The translations under genes were made by a program, and so were the position numbers. A stretch of DNA of 16,049 nt from Gracilaria caudata. Taxonomy: Eukaryota > Rhodophyta > Florideophyceae > Gracilariales > Gracilariaceae. The stretch covers positions 1-16,049 of the forward strand of contig JASCIV010000594.1 in the NCBI GenBank assembly GCA_030374735.1, read 5' to 3'. Positions 1-7,341 of this stretch are shown piece after piece (position 1 is the first letter of the stretch; each line of letters begins with the position of its first letter). The notes beneath the pieces are model-generated. The model made no database searches. It had not been told where the DNA came from and saw only the letters and a program-made list of their open reading frames with translations.

Positions 1-463
1 AAACTTTGCCACTCATGGCACGCTTGATCAGCCCATACTGACGAAAGATGCTGCTGTACGTGTCGAACAAGTTCGAATCGCGGCAGTCGCGCGTGCAAAG
101 ACGGTAAAACACGGGGATAAGCAATGGAGGAGCCTCCTCGGCGGCCACAGCGCGGTCGTAACGATCCACAAAGCACAGAAGCTCACGCATGGGCCACTCT
201 TTGGCAACAAATTCGGGGCTCATGATGAAGATGCCCACGGGGGCGGTTTGCATGGCTTCATTCATCACTTTTGGACAATCGTCGCCGAGACGGAAGGACT
301 CGACATCAAAGAAGACGGAGATGCCATGGTTGTGAAGACGGTGATACAATGGACGGGCAATAGTTTCCTTGTCTTCACCTGCATGGCTGAGAAAGATATG
401 GAACGACGGCGTGTGCGCAGCGGATGCGCTTGGAGACGTGGAAGAAGGATGAATGTCTGCCAT
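1..463 (-). CDS. TIR-domain protein, N-terminal part (runs off left edge)
   Basis: Reading the minus strand from the ATG at 463 gives 154 codons open to the window edge, so the 3' end is missing. After a Ser/Ala-rich leader of about 20 residues comes a clear TIR fold: FHIFLSHAGEDK at residues 21-32 (box 1), GISVFFD (47-53) followed by a BB-loop-like stretch to about 63, VGIFIMSPEF (76-85), KEWPMREL (88-95), and LLIPVFYRL (114-122, box 2-like). Glu94 sits where plant and SARM1-type TIRs carry the catalytic glutamate of the NADase (the W-x-x-x-E-L motif). TIR domains act in immune or cell-death signalling, either as NAD-cleaving enzymes or as scaffolds; which applies here is inference. Downstream domains (NB-ARC, repeats or none) lie outside the window. 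No TATA-like box was seen upstream. The TIR assignment is strong; the role is unknown. Confidence 0.88.
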   Translation of the reverse strand, partial: MADIHPSSTSPSASAAHTPSFHIFLSHAGEDKETIARPLYHRLHNHGISVFFDVESFRLGDDCPKVMNEAMQTAPVGIFIMSPEFVAKEWPMRELLCFVDRYDRAVAAEEAPPLLIPVFYRLCTRDCRDSNLFDTYSSIFRQYGLIKRAMSGKV

Positions 464-1195
464 CGTAAAGATGGTCGAGGTGAGAACGTGTGCAAGGTTG
501 CGTTTGGGGTGACTGTTGTCAAGAAAGGAAACGGGATACCATACGCGCAAGAAAGCTTTGTGTGGAGGAGTCGCCGCGGAGCGGACTGGTGTTGTTCAAC
601 ACATCGCAGAGGCTATTCTCTTACCAAGACAGGTGTGAGCGCCAACACAACACCATGAACAGAGACGGCGGTGTTGGAGAGTTGGAGATCTCGAATCTCG
701 GCAACGCATTGCCATTGGCCGCAGCCAATAAGAATGCTCAATTTTTGAACGGTACGTACAGTATCAATTTGACCTCACGTAGCTTGGTGTCAACGTTGGA
801 ACAACTTAGAAGTCGCAGAGCCTCCGTCGTGGACCGATGGCATGAATTTACGGTACGTAGCTCCCCGCTCAGCGACGGGGCAGCGCGGCGTGCGCGGACA
901 TGGACGCGGTCCGATTGGTGCACGTTGGTTTCCATGTTGGTGAGGCGCAGCTGCACCGCAGTCGGTCAAAGACTCGCCCCCGAAGCCCACGGTGTCACTC
1001 ACACCGAATGCACTCCCCGATGGCACTCTGCTCAGCAGTCTCGATCATGTCGGGCGCATATATACGTCTACACACGCGTGCACGTCGCATTCGGCAATCG
1101 GATGCACAACAGCCATATCAGATGGCCCATGTGGTATTTGGACCATCTCACCATGAAGTCCTCTATCGCGCTATCACTGTTCAGCAACGCACCAA
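464..1195. other. Intergenic stretch upstream of the TIR gene, one doubtful ORF
   Basis: This holds no gene I can support. An ATG at 655 in a good context (ACACCATGAAC) opens 182 codons on the plus strand to 1203. Its first 75 residues look protein-like (LEISNLGNALPLAAANKN), but the remainder is Arg/His/Cys-rich in a way typical of chance ORFs. It would be divergently arranged with the TIR gene. An alternating TATATA tract lies near 1060 with no convincing gene in reach on either strand. Confidence 0.3.
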
Positions 1196-1490
1196 ATGGG
1201 TAGGAGGCATGCGCAGCGCTCTCGACGACGTCGGCAAACTTCGAGTCGCATGGATGGCGCGTTAGCGCCGAGATCTAGCTCGGGCTTCAGCACATTCGGA
1301 AGCTGTGGAGCGCGGATGACCCCGATCGATGGAGCGCCCTGGGGAACTCGCAGAAGATGGCGCGGAGAGGACGGTCGATTGACGGCGCTTCTTTTCCAGT
1401 TTCGTTCCGGCAACAGCGACGGCGCAAAGCGAAAGCACAGTGCTCCGCTCGCTGGGTGTCACGCGGCACATTTGCGTGGCGAAGATGCCG
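1196..1490. repeat. Dispersed GC-rich repeat, copy B
   Basis: This is one of four diverged copies of a ~300 bp sequence in the window; the others start near 1808, 6941 and 9095. Shared landmarks in order are a GCGCTCTCGACGACGTCGGC-like start, GCTCGTGCTTCAGC...TTCAGAAGCTGCGGAGCGCG, CGATCGATGGAGCGCCCTGG, AGATGGCGCGGAGAG, TTCCAGTTCCGTTCC, and CGCTCGCTGTGCGTCACG followed by a purine-rich end. It is followed by a remnant of the membrane-protein gene tail, as in copies C and D. I see no conserved reading frame through the repeat itself. Confidence 0.75.
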
Positions 1491-1570
1491 CTATTAGCTT
1501 ACAGTACTGTCTTGTCCTTCTCGGATGGAATGGACGGCGCAGAAACTTCTCCAAAGGATCAAAAGAGAAA

Positions 1571-1676
1571 AGCGCCATCGGCAGAGATGTGTTCATTCGG
1601 CTCGGCGTCACCATGCTGGCATTGGCCCCATACCCTTCCAGTCCGAAGTGCGTTGACTATCCATTTGGACACCTGT
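1571..1676 (-). pseudogene. Remnant of membrane-protein gene 3' end, copy B
   Basis: Read on the minus strand, this translates to a tail resembling the last ~38 residues of the intact protein at 7342-8820. QVSKWIVNALRTGRVW aligns with QVKEGWSTHFGPAGYG, and NEHISADGA aligns with NEDISGRTSVAG. At the DNA level the AGTCCGAAGTGCGTTGAC block matches GGTCCGAAGTGCGTCGAC at about 7430. Homology is lost beyond about 1680. The fragment lies downstream of repeat copy B in the same relative order and orientation as copy D and its gene, so repeat and gene tail were duplicated together. It is too short to encode anything. Confidence 0.75.
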
Positions 1677-1807
1677 TCCTTGGGGTGCAGTACAATCGAT
1701 CATTGCATACTACACCGCTGTGTCGGTTGGAGAAAAAAAACCACAAGCTCTTGGAAGCTTGAAGGAACGTCGCCGTACGAAATCCAAGAAATTTGCCATT
1801 CAAACAC

Positions 1808-2100
1808 CATCGGCGGGAACGGCAGGGTAGTTGCGATGGTGGCGCGTCAGCTCGTGCTTCAGCTTATTCAGAAGCTGCGGAGCACGTGGATTCCTCAGAT
1901 CGATGGGACGCCCTGGAAAACTCGCGGGAGATGGCGCGGAGAGACCGTTTGGCCCTTCCCCCTGTGCATAGTTCAAAGTTGTCAACGACGCTTCTCTCCA
2001 GTTCCGATCCAGTGGCAGCATCAATGTCAAGCGCAAACCGAAAATAAAATGTGCGCCGCTCGCTGTGCGCCGTGTAGCTCACGTGCGCAGACGATGTCGA
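1808..2100. repeat. Dispersed GC-rich repeat, copy C
   Basis: This copy shares the family landmarks: GCTCGTGCTTCAGC, TTCAGAAGCTGCGGAGCACG, GATCGATGGGACGCCCTGG, GGAGATGGCGCGGAGAG, TTCCAGTTCCGATCC, and GCCGCTCGCTGTGCG followed by CTCACGTGCGCAGACGATG. The first ~40 bp of the family are poorly preserved. It lies about 320 bp beyond the end of copy B, so B and C form a loose tandem pair. Confidence 0.75.
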
Positions 2101-2156
2101 TGTGGACGCAGGCCTTTCTAAACAAGCGTTCGTTAGAACGCCTCAGCAGTTCTGCG

Positions 2157-2435
2157 GAAAGGTGCGAGGGTTGTTTGCTCGGCAACAGTATTACGGCTCG
2201 AGATGTCTTCGTTGCGAACGGCGTTATAAGCCTGCGCACTGCCCGCATGCCTTTCGAGTCCGAACTGCATTGACCTTCCTCAGATTCCATATCTCCTGAA
2301 TAGAAGTATCTGTCGTCAGGTCCACTTCATCGTATGACCCGTAACTTCTAAATCATCCGGAAAATGGGGTTTCTTCGTTCAAGTTCGCAATTACTGCCCT
2401 AGCATATCCTCTAATGTCGAGTGAGGGCAAAAGTA
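2157..2435 (-). pseudogene. Decayed second copy of the 492-aa membrane-protein gene, with internal deletion
   Basis: Two blocks of homology to the intact gene at 7342-8820 are joined here. Block 1 (about 2157-2277) translates on the minus strand to a tail with FGLERHAGS and NEDISSRNTVAE, matching FGPAGYGAF and NEDISGRTSVAG. Block 2 (about 2281-2435) gives SLDIRGYARAVIANLNEE and SYDEVDL, matching SRLDIRGLARAVIAYLND and PYNAVDL. About 290 bp present in the intact gene, including the last membrane span, are missing between them (junction near 2278). An in-frame TGA lies at 2353-2355 and the frame shifts near 2425. Beyond 2435 homology cannot be followed. This is a pseudogene. Confidence 0.85.
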
Positions 2436-2802
2436 ACCTCAAGCCCGATGGTTTCGAATTTAAAACGATTCAAAAATATAAACGCAAAAAGTTTTGCAAA
2501 TGCGGAAATTTCCATTTAATCTACTGGATTTGAGAATCGTCACGGAATCGTGACTAACTTGTAAATAATTTCGCTACTACCATTATAAGATTCATCAATT
2601 AGGATGGATTATTGAAGGTTTCAAGATGTGCACCTGAGTCCACACGAACCCTAAAACTCCACGGTGTGACCATGACCAATGTTACGTGAGGGGCAACGGT
2701 TCTGAAATAACTTACCCAGATCGGCACGGGCCATCCCAAGCAAACCGGTCGCCTGGGCACGTACATCATGTCGAATGATCCCGGGTCAGCCGTTAGAGTG
2801 CA
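2436..2802. other. AT-rich intergenic stretch
   Basis: No ORF, RNA gene or repeat family is visible. The first part may be fully eroded sequence continuing the pseudogene to its left. A short inverted repeat, GTCACG-GAAT-CGTGAC, lies near 2541. The stretch includes the 3' flank of the secreted-protein gene; no AATAAA polyadenylation signal was seen just past its stop codon. Confidence 0.4.
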
Positions 2803-5193
2803 CTAAAATACTCCTACGGGACCTGGAGTGAAGGTAAGTTCTTCGTCTTCCATCTCAGGGAACGGACTGGCTTCCATCATATCTTCGCCATTCCTAAACC
2901 CGAAAGCCCCGCCTAGACCCCCCAACTCGGGCACGCATCGTCCTCCAAAGCAGAATCCGTTGCACGAACTGCAGCTCTCGCATACCGCGCCGAATGAAAT
3001 CAACTTCTTACAACTGTTGTTCACACAGCTCAGTCCAGATGAACACGGCCTCGTAGAACTGCAAGTTCGACATCCATTGGAGTCGAATTCTGGGATAGGC
3101 GAAGGGCTGGGGGTTTGCGATGGCGACGGGATAGGCGAAGGGCTAGAGCTCTGCGACGGAATAGCCGAAGGACTAGAGCTCTGCGACGGGATAGCCGAAG
3201 GACTAGAGCTCTGCGACGGGATAGCCGACGGACTAGAGCTCTGCGACGGAATAGCCGAAGGACTAGAGCTCTGCGACGGGATAGCCGAAGGACTAGAGCT
3301 CTGCGACGGAATCGCCGAAGGGCTAGAGCTCTGCGACGGGATAGCCGACGGACTAGAGCTCTGCGACGGGATAGCCGAAGGGCTAGAGCTCTGCGACGGG
3401 ATAGCCGAAGGACTAGAGCTCTGCGACGGAATCGCCGAAGGGCTAGAGCTCTGCGACGGGATAGCCGAAGGGCTGGAGCTTGGCGACGGCGAAATGCTTG
3501 CAGAAGCTGATGGTGACACGCTGGGAGTGGGTGATAGTGACATGCTAGATGACGGTGACGGGGTTGGCGGAGCTGGCGAAATGCTTGCAGAAGCCGATGG
3601 CGACACACTAGGCGTGGGTGACGGTAGCATGCTTTGTGACGGTGTGGGTGACACGGAAGGCGTAGCAGAAGGGCAAGTTCCCTTAAACGCACACAGCGTA
3701 CCGAGCGGAATCCTGAAGAGGTTTTCGATCAAAATCTTCGGCGTTTTCGGCTGTCCATTCTTCTCAAGTTGCAGACCAAGATCCTTTCCAACCACAGCAG
3801 CACTTCCACGGAAGTAATGACAATCCGAGCATGATCCAACTGTCCTACCCGATCCACTGAAAGGAAGGAATGGCGGCTTTCGAGCAATGCCTTTAGCTTC
3901 AAGTCCTATTGAAGCACCGATGTTGCCTCCAATCCCCTTTCCTCTCAAAGTTGCTTCTAGACCAAGAGCTGGACGCAAGCCAGCGAACCCGGTGAATCTT
4001 GGATCATCAAGGTCAACAGTCTTTGTGAAATCAATTGCAGAGCTGCCAGAGCTACCTTGCTGAGGAGGAGCCAAATTCGAAGATTCCAGTTTCGGCGGAA
4101 TAAGTTGAGCTTTGACCCGTCGATGACTCTGATACGAAGCGGACACACTTGCATCAAGACCGCCATTGAGATCGAGCTCTACCAACCATTGCAAGATAAC
4201 AAATGCTCCAGCGCGCACACGACCGACAAGCCAAATTTTCTTGGAGAATCCAAAACCAGGAACTGGCTTCCTGAAAATATCTCCACTTCTTCTTCCAGAG
4301 AGCTCTTTCAAGTCGACGACGAGAGATGCATCGAAATTGGCTTCCAGAATCTGTGTCCATTCAACTTTAAGTCTCCATGAACGGCGCACTTTGAAACTTT
4401 TGATATCTGCTCGAAGAGAAGCGGCGACGCTCAAAGTGGCTCCGTCAAACAGTTGAACAGTACCACTTCCAGAAACAGTTGGACGCACCAAAGTAGGAAG
4501 CGTGTTGTTTCCAAATCCAGCCAAAATCCTGGAACTGCTGCTAAGAGAACTATCGTCTTCAAATACCATTCCCTTGGGCATCATTCGCGCGTTGGCGTCA
4601 GGAATCACATTGAGTTCAACTTCGGGAACAACCTCAGAACCTGGAACGATGGTCATGTTCAACGAAACCTGTTCTTCTTGTGCTATAGAATCATCTATTA
4701 CGTAGAACAAGTAGTCATCGGACGGATCTATTCCTTCCACTTCTTCCACGGCGCCACAATACTCCTCCCATGAATCGCTTCCGATCGCAAAAGCTGTTCC
4801 ATTCTGATAGTCTGTCACATTTAGATTATCTCCGGAGAGGACGATGCTGGCCTTGAGCGTCTCAGGGTCACGAGAGCAGGACAATATGGAAATTCCAGCC
4901 TCCTCAAGCTCTTCCCAGATGATTACATCTTTCGCAATTTCTGCTTCAAAATCAACAACGACTTGCTCTCCTTCATCATCATCTTCAAAAGTAAATCCTT
5001 CAGCCGCTCCGAATTCAGATTCGAAGCCCTGCCTGGGAACGGGTTTCACAGCGTTTGCTACAACTCGAGCCCGCAAGGTAGCTGTTGTCTCTGTTCCCCT
5101 TGGTCCGAGATGAACATAACTCCGACCAACTGCAATGCTAGAAAGCCCAGAAATGAAGAAGAAGAAGAAGAAGAGCACACCGCTCAACGCCAT
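2803..5193 (-). CDS. Secreted protein with Ser/Pro repeat linker and Cys-rich C-terminus
   Basis: An intact 796-residue ORF. I chose ATG 5193 (context CCACAATGGCG) because it starts directly at a signal peptide: residues 1-23, with a hydrophobic core of six consecutive Phe and a small-residue exit. An acidic N-terminal region follows to about residue 200, with several N-glycosylation sequons (NVT, NMT, NNT). Residues ~220-500 are beta-rich, with alternating hydrophobic strands such as ATLSVAASLRADI and LWIV-type segments. Then come a Ser/Pro-rich linker of about 190 residues containing eleven identical decapeptides, and a C-terminal module with about ten Cys (from CRTCSSTRPC to CFGGRC). An acidic tail ends in TAG. 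No transmembrane anchor follows the signal peptide, so an extracellular or cell-wall-matrix role is inferred. No known family is recognised; the general layout is like extracellular-matrix proteins of algae. Confidence 0.9.
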   Translation of the reverse strand: MALSGVLFFFFFFISGLSSIAVGRSYVHLGPRGTETTATLRARVVANAVKPVPRQGFESEFGAAEGFTFEDDDEGEQVVVDFEAEIAKDVIIWEELEEAGISILSCSRDPETLKASIVLSGDNLNVTDYQNGTAFAIGSDSWEEYCGAVEEVEGIDPSDDYLFYVIDDSIAQEEQVSLNMTIVPGSEVVPEVELNVIPDANARMMPKGMVFEDDSSLSSSSRILAGFGNNTLPTLVRPTVSGSGTVQLFDGATLSVAASLRADIKSFKVRRSWRLKVEWTQILEANFDASLVVDLKELSGRRSGDIFRKPVPGFGFSKKIWLVGRVRAGAFVILQWLVELDLNGGLDASVSASYQSHRRVKAQLIPPKLESSNLAPPQQGSSGSSAIDFTKTVDLDDPRFTGFAGLRPALGLEATLRGKGIGGNIGASIGLEAKGIARKPPFLPFSGSGRTVGSCSDCHYFRGSAAVVGKDLGLQLEKNGQPKTPKILIENLFRIPLGTLCAFKGTCPSATPSVSPTPSQSMLPSPTPSVSPSASASISPAPPTPSPSSSMSLSPTPSVSPSASASISPSPSSSPSAIPSQSSSPSAIPSQSSSPSAIPSQSSSPSAIPSQSSSPSAIPSQSSSPSAIPSQSSSPSAIPSQSSSPSAIPSQSSSPSAIPSQSSSPSAIPSQSSSPSAIPSQSSSPSPIPSPSQTPSPSPIPEFDSNGCRTCSSTRPCSSGLSCVNNSCKKLISFGAVCESCSSCNGFCFGGRCVPELGGLGGAFGFRNGEDMMEASPFPEMEDEELTFTPGPVGVF
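3151..3480 (-). repeat. 30-bp coding tandem repeat, 11 exact-length units
   Basis: Eleven head-to-tail 30-bp units without any length change, each with a GAGCTC site at its boundary. A twelfth, diverged unit lies at 3121-3150. Each unit encodes the decapeptide SPSAIPSQSS of the linker. The units differ at five positions only, and all five are third codon positions (ATC/ATT, GCT/GCG, CCT/CCG, AGT/AGC, TCT/TCC), so the peptide is identical in every unit. To its right on the plus strand (about 3486-3640), a longer Ser/Pro stretch encoding PTPSVSPSASASIS is also duplicated. Confidence 0.95.
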
Positions 5194-5235
5194 TGTGGAG
5201 ACTTCTCGAGGTTTTGACACTTGACACAAAAAGGT

Positions 5236-5248
5236 ATCTATAATTTAA
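5236..5248 (-). promoter_or_regulatory. Possible TATA-like element of the secreted-protein gene
   Basis: On the minus strand TTAAATTATAGATA lies about 45 bp upstream of the ATG at 5193. It is the most AT-rich stretch in an otherwise mixed leader and sits at a plausible core-promoter distance for a short 5' UTR. Position and composition are the only support. Confidence 0.35.
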
Positions 5249-5496
5249 CCACGGGGTGGGTGCAAAGTACCTCGAAGTTGGGTGGATTGGTTTTATAGGA
5301 CTGCAGTCGATAACGCTGTTACCCATCACTTTTATACTGTTTTGGATTCCGTTTTTCTTTTTTACATGAGCAACCGAAGGGGGGTGTACAATTCTTTATT
5401 CTATTGTTATGTGGGCAAGAAAATTCGAAGCCCGTCAGAGATAATCGTCTTCGGGATCGAATGATACCCCACAAAACATAAAGTGAAAAAGCGTAT

Positions 5497-5743
5497 GTCG
5501 CAAGTGAGTGGCTGCGACGCAAGTCAACGACTACGACGCAAGTCAATGACTATGACGGAATTCGACGATTATGACGCAAGCCATTGACTATGATGCAGGT
5601 GAGCGACTATGACGCAAGGCAATGACTATGACACAAGGTAATGACTATGACGCAAGGTAATGGCTATGACGCAAGTCAATGACTATGACGCAAGTCAAGG
5701 ACTATGACGCAAGTCACTGACTATGACGCAAGCCAATGAATGT
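5497..5743. repeat. 19-bp minisatellite, 13 units
   Basis: Thirteen consecutive units of exactly 19 bp, consensus GACGCAAGTCAATGACTAT. Substitutions are frequent but there are no insertions or deletions. A weak 14th unit continues to about 5762. Since 19 is not a multiple of three and stops occur in the frames, it is not a coding repeat. Units have no unique spacers, so it is not a CRISPR array. It lies about 300 bp upstream of the secreted-protein gene start and is not similar to the 30-bp repeat inside that gene. Confidence 0.95.
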
Positions 5744-5954
5744 GACGAAAGTAACAACGAATTCGTTGCCCGAAAAGGGTTAGCGAGCGCAGATCAAGTG
5801 CCCAATATTAACGTACTGGCAATATTCCTTGAAAAGAAAAAACGTTGAGAGCACAGTTGTTCCCCGTCTACAGTGAAAACTGGGCAACAATCTCCTCAGT
5901 GTGTCTTCAACAGATTTGCCCTAGTTCGAACTTAGAATACAACATAATTCCAAG

Positions 5955-5999
5955 AGCTTGTTGTACAATTCACATGGTATACATATTGTACAACAAGCT
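5955..5999. repeat. Perfect 15-bp inverted repeat (hairpin) with 15-nt loop
   Basis: AGCTTGTTGTACAAT at 5955-5969 is exactly complementary to ATTGTACAACAAGCT at 5985-5999, with a 15-nt loop between them. Each arm contains the self-complementary octamer TTGTACAA. No run of T follows and no gene ends nearby, so a bacterial-type terminator reading is not supported. It could form a cruciform or RNA hairpin, or be a protein-binding palindrome pair. Confidence 0.85.
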
Positions 6000-6425
6000 G
6001 CAGGGTTTCCACTTTGCATCCAGGCCTACATACGCGTACCAACTGGCCCCCGATGTGTCCATGAGGCTTTCAGCCATACAATACACCCCAAAGTGAAGAT
6101 GCGGTACATGGGCATCATGAAATGGGGGAAACCATCAGCTATGGTTGTTTTAACAATTAGTAAGATACATTAATTCACAAGGACGAGAAGGTGGTCCGGA
6201 ACAAATATGATTGAACGCGAAGGGGGTTTATGTTCATATACGCGTGTACAAAACGGTCCCACAGATATCTATTCAGGCCCGTATTTACGTGTAGTGAATG
6301 GCCCCGTATGTGTCCGTGTTGCTTCGGACGGCTTCAATACATTCATTCCAACGTACGGTACGCCACGCGGTATGTATTTATCGCGAATCGGATGAAAGTG
6401 TCAGTTATGAATGCTAATATGTTAT
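5985..6425. repeat. Old tandem duplication, two diverged copies about 250 bp apart
   Basis: Segment 5985-6160 resembles segment 6240-6425. CAGGCCTACATACGCGT near 6022 pairs with CAGGCCCGTATTTACGTG near 6276, and GGCCCCCGATGTGTCCATG pairs with GGCCCCGTATGTGTCCGTG. ATCATGAAATGGGGGAAACC pairs with a weaker ATCGCGAATCGGATGAAAGT match. In one plus-strand frame both copies read like AYIRV..GP.CV and PYLRV..GP.CV, but neither is a convincing gene: both are short and flanked by stops. The origin is unknown. Confidence 0.55.
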
Positions 6426-6940
6426 GAACCGGGGCAAACAGAGTGAGTGCGATCCGAAACGGACATAATACATCGGTACGAACGAACAAGTTCTCGTAGA
6501 TTCCGCCCAGGATCGCAATTCGTTCTTTGAGCACACCGTAAGATCACATTCTTGTCGTTCAAGACCAAAAATTAAGCATTTCGCAGCTCGTGCGGTTGTT
6601 TAGCACCATATCAGGACTCTGCTACTGCCCATCGTCATTACTGCCCTTCTCCACTACTTGTGTTTCTGTTTCTAATGAAAAGAAACTTCCGTTCCTAGAT
6701 TTGGCGAAAAAGGTACAGCACTTCAACCGAAATCAAATTCGTTTCTAGCAAACATGGCATCTATCAAGATGATTCTGCACCTACTCAGCATCATTTGGTT
6801 CAGCTGTGTCTCTACGCATTTGATGCCGGAAGTAATTTTTATCCGGGTGGTACGATAGCAAATAACGTTTGGTTCTGTTTCTCATATTGACCGTAAGCGC
6901 AACGACCTAAAGCAGTTGACATTTACACCGTTCTAACTAC
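6426..6940. other. Intergenic stretch, nothing recognised
   Basis: Mixed-composition sequence with short ORFs only. No repeat family member, RNA gene or promoter element could be supported. It ends where repeat copy D begins with AGCGAGTGAGAGAGATG. Confidence 0.4.
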
Positions 6941-7250
6941 AGCGAGTGAGAGAGATGTGCGGCGCTCTCACCGACGTGGGCAAAAGAGCTCGTCGCGTAA
7001 ACTACACGTCAGCGCTGGGAGTAGCTCGTGCTTTAACGCATCCAGAAGCCGCGGAGCGCGCCGATCACTGAGAGCAATGGAGCGCCCTGGGGCGCTCCAG
7101 GGCGATGGCGCGGAGGGCGCTCGTTTGACGCAGATGCGCATATTTCCAGTTCCGTTTGGCTGCCGCGAGTTCGCGCTCGCGACCAAAACGATAAAAAGCG
7201 CCGCTCGCTGTGCGTCACGTGTTTCACGTGTTCGGCTTACAGACGATGCC
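6941..7250. repeat. Dispersed GC-rich repeat, copy D
   Basis: This is the fullest copy. It begins AGCGAGTGAGAGAGATGTG and carries GGCGCTCTCACCGACGTGGG, the CATCCAGAAGCCGCGGAGCG block, CAATGGAGCGCCCTGGGGCG, GATGGCGCGGAGGGCG, and TTCCAGTTCCGTTTGG. Next is CGCCGCTCGCTGTGCG, then two CACGTG palindromes at 7216-7221 and 7225-7230. It lies directly past the 3' end of the intact membrane-protein gene, the same arrangement seen in the decayed copies B and C. Confidence 0.75.
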
Positions 7251-7341
7251 GCAGTCCACTGTCAAACGGAGGACCCTCAAACGGAGGCAGTTGACTACGT
7301 CAAGTTGACAACCTGACTTCAATCAAAGGTGCGAAGGTTCT

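Noticed and set aside
1440..2273. 277-codon plus-strand ORF
   Set aside because: It runs across repeat copies B and C and the antisense of pseudogene tails, and its composition (Cys/Arg/Ser-rich, no motifs) is that of a chance ORF.
2828..3817. 329-codon plus-strand ORF with a GIAEGLELCD repeat
   Set aside because: It is the antisense of the Ser/Pro repeat. The sense strand has a signal peptide, a Cys-rich domain and silent-only variation, so the minus strand is the coding one.
5497..5743. CRISPR-like array
   Set aside because: Units abut directly and no unique spacers are present; it is a simple minisatellite.
7216..7230. Paired CACGTG motifs as a regulatory G-box
   Set aside because: They belong to the repeat family sequence; only one CACGTG survives in copy C and none in B, and they lie past the 3' end of the gene, so a regulatory role is not supported.
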